A DNA stretch of 64,000 nucleotides from Amycolatopsis australiensis (GTDB lineage: Bacteria > Actinomycetota > Actinomycetes > Mycobacteriales > Pseudonocardiaceae). The stretch covers positions 8,861,001 to 8,925,000 of the forward strand of contig NZ_FPJG01000006.1 in the NCBI RefSeq assembly GCF_900119165.1, given 5' to 3'. Position 1 is the stretch's first letter, and each line of letters starts with the position of its first letter. The position numbers and the translations under genes were made by a program. Below the pieces are notes generated by a model, which was not told the DNA's origin, made no database searches, and saw only the letters and a list, made by a program, of their open reading frames with translations. Positions 56,761-64,000 of this stretch are shown here, in pieces.

Positions 56761-59736
56761 TCAGGCCTCGTAGAACAGGTGCTCCACCACGGTGTGCGCC
56801 CGCCGCGTGATGCGGCGGTACGTGTCGAGGAACTCACCCGGGTCTTCGTCGGCCGGCCGGCCGAGCACGCGGGCCACCGCCGCCAGGTCGCGGCCCGAGC
56901 CCGGGACCTCGTCGACCGCCTTGCCGCGCACCAGCATTCCCGCGTTGCGCACCCGCGTCGCCAGCAGCCACGCCTCTCGCAGCGAGTCCGCTTCGGACTG
57001 CGCCGCCAGGCCCGCCTCGGGCAGCACCGCCAGCGCGTCCAACGTCGACGTCGTCCGCAGCGCCGGGACCGCGTGGGCGTGCTGGAGCTGCAGCAGCTGC
57101 ACCGTCCACTCGACGTCGGCGAGGCCGCCGCGGCCCAGCTTCGTGTGCCGGGTCGGGTCCGCGCCGCGTGGCAGCCGCTCGGTCTCCACCCGCGCCTTGA
57201 TGCGGCGGATTTCGCGCGCCTTCGTCGCGTCCAGGCCGCCTTCCGGGTAGCGGATCGGGTCGATCAAGGCGATGAAGCGCTCGCCCAGCTCGTCGTCACC
57301 CGCGACGAACCGGGCCCGCAGCAGCGCCTGCGCCTCCCACACCTCGCTCCAGCGCGCGTAGTACGTGCGGTACGACTCCAGCGTCCGCACCAGCGGCCCG
57401 CTGCGCCCTTCCGGCCGCAGGTCCGCGTCGACGACCAGCGCCGGGTCCGAACTCGGCGCGCCCAGCATCTTCCGGACGGTCTCCGCTACCGACGAAGCGA
57501 ACTTCACGGCTTCGGCGTCCGAGACCCCTTCGGACGGTTCGCACACGAAGAGGACATCGGCGTCGGAGCCGTAGCCGAGCTCCGCGCCGCCGAGCCGGCC
57601 CATCCCGATCACCGCGATGCGCGCCGGCGTCCGGCCCAGCTCCGCCTGCCGCTGGCGGAACGCCGAGGCCAGCGCGCCCTGCAGCACCGCCACCCAGACG
57701 CTCGACAGCGCTTCGCACACCGCGGGCACGTCGAGCAGGCCGAGCAGGTCCGCGCACGCGACCCGCAGCAGCTCGTGCCGCCGCAGCGATCGCGCGGCCG
57801 CGACGGCGGCGTTCAACCCGGGCTGCCGCCGGACGGCGGCCCGCAGTGACGTCGCCACCTCGGCGGACGTCCGGCCCAGCAGCCGAGCCGGGTCGCCGAG
57901 CAGCTGCAGCACCTCGGGCGCGCGGACCAGCAGATCGGGCACCAGGCGTGACGTCCCGAGCAGGAACGCCAGGTTCTCCACGACCGTGCCTTCGTCGCGC
58001 AGCACCCGCAGGTACCAAGGGGTGTCTTCGAGCGCCTCGGACACCTTCCGGTACGACAGCAGGCCGCCGTCCGGGTCGGGCGTGTCGGCGAGCAGGTCGA
58101 GCAGCACCGGCAGCAGCGCCTGCTGGATCGCCGCGCGCCGCGAGACGCCGGCGGTGAGGGCTTTGATGTGCTGCAGCGCGCCGTCGGGGGCGGTGTAGCC
58201 GAGCGCGGCCAGGCGGCTCGCTGCCTGCTTGGTCGTCAGCCGCAGTGCCTCGGTCGGCACGTTCGCGACGGACTGCAGCAGCGGCCGGTAGAAGATCTTC
58301 TCGTGCAGGCGCCGGATGCCCTGGCCGTGCCGCCGGAACTCGGCCAGCAGCGCCTCGCCCTGGCTCTTGCCGCCGCTGGCCTTGATGCCGCTGGCGCGGG
58401 CCAGGATCCGCAGCTCGCCGGTGTCCGACGCCTCGGGGAACAGGTGGGTGCGGCGCAGCCGCCGCAGCTGCAGCCGGTGCTCGATCATCCGGAGGAACTC
58501 GTACGACTCGCCCAGCTCGGCCGCGTCCTGACGGCCGACGTAGCCGCCTTCGCCGAGCGCCGCGAGCGCGTCCATCGTGGACGGCGAGCGCAGGTCAGCG
58601 TCGACGCGGCCGTGCACCAGCTGCAGCAGCTGCACGGCGAACTCCACGTCACGCAGGCCGCCGCGACCCAGCTTCAGCTCGCGTTCGGCGTGCTCGGACG
58701 GCACGTGCCCCTCGACGCGGCGCCGCATCTGCTGCACCTCGCCGACGAAGTTCTCCCGGTCGGCCGCCGACCACACCAGCGGCGCGACCATTTCGGCGTA
58801 CTGCCGGCCCAGCTCGGCGTCGCCCGCCACCGGACGTGCCTTGAGCAACGCCTGGAACTCCCAGGTCTTGGCCCATTTCCGGTAGTAGCCCTGGTGGCTT
58901 TCCAGCGTGCGGACCAGCGCGCCGGCCTTGCCCTCGGGGCGCAGCGCGGCGTCGACCTCGAAGCACGCCTTCCCGACGACCCGCATCATCGTGCTGGCCA
59001 GCCGCGTGGCAATGCCGAGGTCGTCCGCGCCGACGAAGATGACGTCGACGTCGCTGACGTAGTTGAGCTCCCGGCCGCCGCACTTGCCCATCGCGATCAC
59101 CGAAAGCCGGCCCGCCGCCTCGGCGCCGACCTCGGCTTCGGCCACGACGAGCCCGGCGGCGAGCGCGGCCTCGGCCAGTTCGGTCAGCTGCGCCGCGACC
59201 TCGGCGTAGCGCGGGTGCTCGAGCCCGGGCTCGACGACGTGGCCCAGGTCGGCGGCGGCGATGCCGAGCAGCTGGCCGCGGTAGGCGACTTTGAGGGCCT
59301 GCTCGGCTTCGAGCCCGGTCAGGACCGAATCGTCGTCACGAAGGAGGGCGGTGCGCAGCGCGTCGCGGTAGCAAGCCGAGTCGGTGCACTTGTCGCCGGT
59401 GAGCGACTGCCAGTGCGCGGGGTGGGCGGCGAGGAAGTCGGCGAGCGCGCTCGACGTCCCCAGCACGCCGAGGAGGCGGCCGCGGAACGTCCGGTGGCCG
59501 CGGAGCTGCTCTTCGAGCCGTCGCCACTCGGCGGTGTCGGCCTCGCGGACGCGGTCGAGTCCGCGCAGCGCCAAGTCGGGATCGGCGGCACGGGACAACG
59601 CCGCGAGCACGTCGGCGGCCGCGGCGACCGGGCCGTCGTCGTCCCACCAGCCGGCCGCGCGCAGCTGACTCTCGGCACGGGAATCGGTGAAGCCGTACCT
59701 CGCCGCCGAAGCGGTCGTGCGCGCTCGGTCTGCCAT
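56761..59736 (-). CDS. glnE: Bifunctional glutamine synthetase adenylyltransferase/deadenylase
   Basis: 991 aa. Two nucleotidyltransferase halves: the N-terminal one has GKCGGRELNYVSDVDVIFVG (deadenylase) near residue 215-235, the C-terminal one GMGRLGGAELGYGSDADVLFVCE (adenylase) near residue 715. Both G-x-D-x-D metal sites are intact. GlnE adds or removes AMP on the Tyr of GlnA to tune glutamine synthesis to nitrogen supply. In actinobacteria glnE next to glnA is standard. ATG 59736 is used; GTG 59739 directly before it is an equal option. It ends 14 bases before the thioesterase gene. Confidence 0.96.
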   Translation of the reverse strand: MADRARTTASAARYGFTDSRAESQLRAAGWWDDDGPVAAAADVLAALSRAADPDLALRGLDRVREADTAEWRRLEEQLRGHRTFRGRLLGVLGTSSALADFLAAHPAHWQSLTGDKCTDSACYRDALRTALLRDDDSVLTGLEAEQALKVAYRGQLLGIAAADLGHVVEPGLEHPRYAEVAAQLTELAEAALAAGLVVAEAEVGAEAAGRLSVIAMGKCGGRELNYVSDVDVIFVGADDLGIATRLASTMMRVVGKACFEVDAALRPEGKAGALVRTLESHQGYYRKWAKTWEFQALLKARPVAGDAELGRQYAEMVAPLVWSAADRENFVGEVQQMRRRVEGHVPSEHAERELKLGRGGLRDVEFAVQLLQLVHGRVDADLRSPSTMDALAALGEGGYVGRQDAAELGESYEFLRMIEHRLQLRRLRRTHLFPEASDTGELRILARASGIKASGGKSQGEALLAEFRRHGQGIRRLHEKIFYRPLLQSVANVPTEALRLTTKQAASRLAALGYTAPDGALQHIKALTAGVSRRAAIQQALLPVLLDLLADTPDPDGGLLSYRKVSEALEDTPWYLRVLRDEGTVVENLAFLLGTSRLVPDLLVRAPEVLQLLGDPARLLGRTSAEVATSLRAAVRRQPGLNAAVAAARSLRRHELLRVACADLLGLLDVPAVCEALSSVWVAVLQGALASAFRQRQAELGRTPARIAVIGMGRLGGAELGYGSDADVLFVCEPSEGVSDAEAVKFASSVAETVRKMLGAPSSDPALVVDADLRPEGRSGPLVRTLESYRTYYARWSEVWEAQALLRARFVAGDDELGERFIALIDPIRYPEGGLDATKAREIRRIKARVETERLPRGADPTRHTKLGRGGLADVEWTVQLLQLQHAHAVPALRTTSTLDALAVLPEAGLAAQSEADSLREAWLLATRVRNAGMLVRGKAVDEVPGSGRDLAAVARVLGRPADEDPGEFLDTYRRITRRAHTVVEHLFYEA

Positions 59737-59765
59737 CACCGACCACCGTATCCCGGCGGCCCGGC

Positions 59766-60899
59766 TCAGGCGGCGAGCCGACCCGGTTCGACGTCGGCGG
59801 GGGTCGGCTCGGGCACGTGGAAGCTGTGCGCGGTCACGGGGTTGCGTCGCGAGAGGACCCAGATCCCGGCACCGACGGCGACCCCGGCGAGGCCGACGGC
59901 GATGGTGCCGGCGGTGCCGAGCGAGGCGATCTTGCCGGAGACCGCGCCGACGACCGCGGCGGCGGGCAGGGTGAACAGCCACGCGACGACCATCCGGCCT
60001 GCCATCCGCCAGCGCACCGGAGCGTCACGGCGGCCGACGCCGGAGCCGACGATCCCGCCCGAGCACACGTGCGTCGTCGACAGCGGGAAGCCCAGCCGCG
60101 ATGAGACCAGGATGACCACCGCCGAGCTCGTCTGGGCGGCGAAGCCCTGCGGGCCCTCGATGTCGGTCAGGCCCTTGCCGAGCGTGTGCGTGATGCGCCA
60201 GCCGCCGAGGTAGGTGCCCAGCGCGAGCGCGCACGCGGCGCTGATGATCACCCAGACGGGTGGTGCCGCGCCCGACGGCAGGCTGCCGGCGCTGACGAGC
60301 GTGAGCGTGATGACGCCCATCGTCTTCTGCGCGTCGTTGGTGCCGTGGGCGAGCGAGACGAGCGACGCCGAGACGATCTGGCCGACCTTGAACCCGCGCG
60401 TCGCCGGACGGCCGCGGACCAGGAAGCGATAGACCAGGTACGTCGCGATCATCGCCACGACGCCGGCGATCACCGGGCTGGCCGCGGCGGGGACCAGCAC
60501 CTTCTCGACGATCTTTCCGAAGTGGACCGAGTCGGTGCCCGCCGAGATCCAGGTGGCGCCGATCAGGCCGCCGAAGAGCGCGTGCGACGAGCTCGACGGC
60601 AGGCCGACGAACCACGTCACGAGGTTCCAGACGATCGCGCCGATCAGCCCGCCGAAGACGATCGACGGGCCGATCTTCGTGTCGTCCACCAGGCCGCTGG
60701 AGATCGTCTTGGCGACCTCGACCGACAGGAACGCGCCGACCAGGTTCAGCACCGCGGAGATCGCGACGGCCACCCTGGGCCGCAGGGCCCCGGTGGCGAT
60801 CGACGTCGCCATCGAGTTCGCGGTGTCGTGGAACCCGTTCGTGAAATCGAAAACCAGGGCCGTGACTACGACGAGCACGACCAGCAACGAGGGCTCCAC
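59766..60899 (-). CDS. Inorganic phosphate transporter (PiT family), second copy
   Basis: 377 aa. Same signatures as the protein at 10977-12095: FDFTNGFHDTANSMATSIATG, GLPSSSSHALFGG, SLAHGTNDAQKTMGVITL and LSTTHVCSGGIVGSG. About ten membrane segments. GTG 60899 is the start; GGAGG at positions 8-12 upstream. It follows the amidotransferase gene on the same strand with a 95-base gap that contains PHO-box-like repeats. The two paralogues may differ in affinity or regulation; only the first has a small membrane partner. Confidence 0.94.
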   Translation of the reverse strand: MEPSLLVVLVVVTALVFDFTNGFHDTANSMATSIATGALRPRVAVAISAVLNLVGAFLSVEVAKTISSGLVDDTKIGPSIVFGGLIGAIVWNLVTWFVGLPSSSSHALFGGLIGATWISAGTDSVHFGKIVEKVLVPAAASPVIAGVVAMIATYLVYRFLVRGRPATRGFKVGQIVSASLVSLAHGTNDAQKTMGVITLTLVSAGSLPSGAAPPVWVIISAACALALGTYLGGWRITHTLGKGLTDIEGPQGFAAQTSSAVVILVSSRLGFPLSTTHVCSGGIVGSGVGRRDAPVRWRMAGRMVVAWLFTLPAAAVVGAVSGKIASLGTAGTIAVGLAGVAVGAGIWVLSRRNPVTAHSFHVPEPTPADVEPGRLAA

Positions 60900-60960
60900 C
60901 CCGACCTCCGAACCCTTGTGGGGACTCCTCCCGCAAGGTACATGACGGGTGAGGGGGACA

Positions 60961-61000
60961 GTTAACAGCCCGTTGACGATTGTGACGCTTTCCGTTAAGC
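60961..61000. promoter_or_regulatory. PHO-box-like repeats upstream of the second phosphate permease
   Basis: GTTAACA (60961-60967), GTTGACG (60972-60978), TGACGCT (60983-60989) and GTTAAGC (60994-61000) recur with an 11-base period, the spacing of PhoP direct repeats. The match to GTTCACC is weaker than at 12165. The block overlaps the stop codon of the amidotransferase gene. Confidence 0.45.
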
Positions 61001-61744
61001 GAGCGGCAAAGTCCGTTGACTCTCGGCGGCGGGCTCCAGCTCACCGGCGGCCAACCGGACGAACCGCTGCGCGAACGGACGCCAGGTCTCCTCGACGTCG
61101 GCGTGCACGGTGATCAACGCGTCGTGCTCGAGTGAGCCCGGACGAGCGAATCCGGCTTCCTCCGGGCTGTCCGCCGCCCAGCTCTCGACGACCTCGGGCG
61201 TCGTCTCGATGTGGAACTGGACGCCGTAGACGCACCGCCCGAGCCGGTAGGCCTGGTTCGTGTAGCGCGGTGCGGACGCGAGCAGCTCGGCACCGGGCGG
61301 GAGCCGGGTGATCGCGTCGGTGTGGAACTGGAGGACGTCCTGCATGAGCGGCAGCTCGGCGAAGAGCGGGTCGGTCCAGGCGGCGTCCTTCTTGGCGACG
61401 AGGTGCGGGCCGACCTCCGGCCCGTCGGCCCCGACCTCGACGCGGCCACCGGTCGCGACGGCCAGCAGCTGGGCGCCGAGGCAGATGCCGAGGGTCGGCA
61501 GGTTCCGCGACGCCGCGGTGGCCAGCAGCCGCCGGACGTCGGCGAGCCACGGGTGTTTCGCGTCGTCCTCCGCGGCCATGCCGCCGCCGAGGCAGACGAC
61601 ACCCTGGTAGCCGTCGAGGCCGGTAGGGAGGTCGTCAGCCGGTGGCCGGCGAAGGTCGAGGTCCGCGCCGGCGTCGGTGAGCCAGTCGCCGAGGGGGCCG
61701 GGCGGGTCGGAGGCGTCCGGCTGGATGATGAGCAATCGGGTCAC
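60995..61744 (-). CDS. Type 1 glutamine amidotransferase
   Basis: 249 aa GATase1. Catalytic Cys in LGICLGAQLLAVATGG near residue 88, His and Glu in YGVQFHIETTPEV. No synthetase domain is fused, so it probably supplies ammonia to an unknown partner or acts as a gamma-glutamyl hydrolase, like PuuD or GuaA-like single-domain proteins. The ATG at 61744 follows a GTA-rich stretch. Its location between phosphate permease and rhodanese gives no clear pathway. Stop TAA lies in the PHO-like repeats. Confidence 0.88.
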   Translation of the reverse strand: MTRLLIIQPDASDPPGPLGDWLTDAGADLDLRRPPADDLPTGLDGYQGVVCLGGGMAAEDDAKHPWLADVRRLLATAASRNLPTLGICLGAQLLAVATGGRVEVGADGPEVGPHLVAKKDAAWTDPLFAELPLMQDVLQFHTDAITRLPPGAELLASAPRYTNQAYRLGRCVYGVQFHIETTPEVVESWAADSPEEAGFARPGSLEHDALITVHADVEETWRPFAQRFVRLAAGELEPAAESQRTLPLA

Positions 61745-61759
61745 GGTTTCCAGGGTAGG

Positions 61760-62191
61760 TCAGCAGGCGCAGCGGATTCCCGCGGTCGCGGTGGGCACGG
61801 AGCCCTCGACGGGGTAGCCGGCGGCGATCCAGGCGGTGATGCCGCCGGAGAGCCGCTTGACGCGGAAGCCGAGCTGGGCGAGCTTGAGCGCGCCCTTCGT
61901 GGCCGCGTTGCAGTTGATGCTCTCGCAGTAGCAGACGTACACGAGGTCCCGGTCGAGGTGGGCGGTGCTGTCCGGCGTCATGTCGCGGTAGGGCAGGTTG
62001 ATCGCGCCGGGGATGCGGGCCTGGGCGAAGGCTTCGGGTGCCCGGGTCTCGACGACGACGTAACCGTCGGTGTGGCCGGCTTCGAGGTCGCGGACGAGGT
62101 CGTCGGGGTCGACCTCGAAGGCGAGTTCGGCACCGAAGTAGGTGGTGGCGGCTTCGGGGGCCGGGGCGGGGACGGCGAGGGTGCGTGTCAT
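61760..62191 (-). CDS. Rhodanese-like sulfurtransferase
   Basis: 143 aa single rhodanese domain. FEVDPDDLVRDLEAG and VVVETRAPEAFAQARIPGAINLPYRDM give the first strand and loop, and the active-site segment is VYVCYCESINCNAATKGALKLAQLGF with the nucleophilic Cys, followed by VKRLSGGITAWIAAGYPV. Transfers sulfur atoms. The ATG at 62191 starts MTRTLAVPAPAPE; a longer open frame is not used. Divergent from the Lrp gene. It ends 16 bases before the amidotransferase gene. Confidence 0.88.
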   Translation of the reverse strand: MTRTLAVPAPAPEAATTYFGAELAFEVDPDDLVRDLEAGHTDGYVVVETRAPEAFAQARIPGAINLPYRDMTPDSTAHLDRDLVYVCYCESINCNAATKGALKLAQLGFRVKRLSGGITAWIAAGYPVEGSVPTATAGIRCAC

Positions 62192-62296
62192 GAGGTAAAT
62201 CCTGCTGGCAGACTGCCGCCGCGGACAGGGCACAATCGGCGTGGAAGCCCGGGACGGCCGGGGATTTCCCTGTGTTGACCCTGCGAGCCCGGGAGA

Positions 62297-62755
62297 GTGG
62301 CGGTGGACCCCCTCGACGACGTCGACTGGCACCTGCTGGAGCTTCTCCAGTCCGACGGACGGCTGACTTTTTCGGAGCTGGGCCGCCGGGTGTCGCTGTC
62401 GGGTTCGGCGGTGACGGAGCGAGTACGCCGTCTCGAGGAGCGCGGCGTGATCACCGGCTACGCGGCACGCGTCGACACGACGAAGCTGGGCCTGCCGATC
62501 GAAGCCTTGGTCCGGGCGCGGGTGCGGAGTCTGGACACGCCCCGGTTCCGGACGGCTGTGTTGCCGCTCCCCCAGGTCATCGGCGCGGACCACGTGACTG
62601 GCGAGGAGTGCTGGATTCTCCGGGTGCTGTGCCGGGACACGGCGGAGCTGGAGGAGCTGGTGGAGAAGGTGCAGCGGTATGGCGAGACGACGACGTCGCT
62701 GGTGCTGTCGAGTCCGCTGCGGAGCCGCGCGGTGGGTCGTCCCGGGTCCGCATGA
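62297..62755 (+). CDS. Lrp/AsnC family transcriptional regulator
   Basis: 152 aa. N-terminal winged helix: DDVDWHLLELLQSDGRLTFSELGRRVSLSGSAVTERVRRLEERGVITGYAARVD in its usual parts (residues 7-60), then the RAM effector domain with the glycine-rich ligand loop changed to GADHVTGEECWILRVLC. Binds amino acids and controls nearby or global metabolic genes. It is divergent from the rhodanese gene by 105 bases and likely regulates it. GTG 62297 is used; GTG 62303 is possible. The 3' end lies 50 bases before the 5S terminator. Confidence 0.88.
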   Translation: MAVDPLDDVDWHLLELLQSDGRLTFSELGRRVSLSGSAVTERVRRLEERGVITGYAARVDTTKLGLPIEALVRARVRSLDTPRFRTAVLPLPQVIGADHVTGEECWILRVLCRDTAELEELVEKVQRYGETTTSLVLSSPLRSRAVGRPGSA

Positions 62756-62805
62756 GGCATCGCGCCACGGCCCCTACCTGCCGGCTGGGGTTTTCCGGGC
62801 ACGAA

Positions 62806-62851
62806 GGAAGGCCCCGGGAGAACCAATTCTGGTCCTCGACCGGGGCCTTCC
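62806..62851 (-). terminator. Terminator of the rRNA operon
   Basis: GGAAGGCCCCGG (62806-62817) with CCGGGGCCTTCC (62840-62851), 22-base loop. Starts 11 bases past the 5S 3' end. Confidence 0.9.
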
Positions 62852-62861
62852 CCAACATGAA

Positions 62862-62979
62862 GTTCGGCGGTGTCCTACTCTCCCACAACCCTTCGGTTGC
62901 AGTACCATCGGCGCTGTCAGGCTTAGCTTCCGGGTTCGGAATGGGACCGGGCGTTTCCCTGACGCTATAACCACCGAAA
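62862..62979 (-). rRNA. rrf: 5S ribosomal RNA
   Basis: About 118 nt. 5' UUCGGUGG pairs with 3' CCGCCGAA; the conserved segments AACGCCCGGUCCCAUUCCGAA and GAAGCUAAGCCU (in parts) and GGGAGAGUAGG are present. Read leftward after 23S with a 70-base spacer. Ends are accurate to a few bases. Confidence 0.95.
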
Positions 62980-63049
62980 CACTACGAAACAACACACACA
63001 CCCGGTGTGGTGTTTCAGAGCTGTAGAGTGGATGCGTAACATCTTCGTA

Positions 63050-64000
<951 letters not shown>

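Overview
This is a very GC-rich chromosomal window with tightly packed genes, many GTG starts and 4-base stop/start overlaps. The gene content fits an actinomycete of the Pseudonocardiaceae, most likely Amycolatopsis or a close relative. That placement rests on a whiB7-uvrD2 neighbourhood laid out as in other actinobacteria, NarL-type two-component pairs, GSI-type glnA with glnE, a tmRNA tag reading ADSSQREYALAA, and initiator tRNAs with a C1xU72 mismatch. The assignment is inference from content; no database was consulted. I see no transposase, phage or CRISPR array, so this looks like core chromosome.

Layout. 1-5 kb: the end of an amino-acid binding protein, the helicase hrpB and a two-gene ABC exporter. 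5-10 kb: a TetR/flavin monooxygenase divergent pair, a two-component system whose kinase has a C-terminal membrane anchor, and a dienelactone-hydrolase-type enzyme. 10-16 kb: an MgtE-N-like pair, a phosphate permease behind a PHO-box-like operator, an apolipoprotein N-acyltransferase, a secreted lipase and a second flavin monooxygenase. 16-24 kb: a complete histidine-degradation operon (hutH-hutU-M20 amidohydrolase-hutF-hutI) divergent from an IclR regulator. 24-32 kb: an MFS transporter, a diguanylate cyclase, tmRNA, a second two-component system and an acyltransferase. 32-37.5 kb: smpB, ftsX, ftsE, prfB, a PadR regulator and two initiator tRNA genes.

37.5-53.3 kb is a conserved actinobacterial block: UPF0182 membrane protein, PPA1309 protein, PDZ/Lon-like protease, DUF2342 zinc protease-like protein, YgjP-like metallopeptidase, an orphan TOMM (E1-like) protein, an ABC1 kinase, an AbiEi-like protein, a methyltransferase, whiB7 with a long attenuator-type leader, and uvrD2. 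53-62.8 kb is nitrogen and phosphate centred: glnA behind a GlnR operator, glnE, a second phosphate permease, a class I glutamine amidotransferase, a rhodanese and an Lrp/AsnC regulator. The window ends in an rRNA operon read leftward (5S, then the 3' part of 23S); 16S would lie beyond the right edge.

Working links. tmRNA, SmpB and RF2 cover ribosome rescue and termination. GlnE adenylylates GlnA, and the Hut pathway ends in glutamate, the GlnA substrate. WhiB7 is the master regulator of intrinsic antibiotic resistance in actinobacteria. Its leader here contains a promoter with an upstream AT-rich tract, an 85-codon ORF and a 15-bp hairpin with a U-tract just before the gene, the parts expected for ribosome-mediated attenuation. 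The best candidates for new biology are that leader, the orphan TOMM protein in the whiB7-uvrD2 block, and a strongly over-represented palindrome, TCCACWGTGGA.
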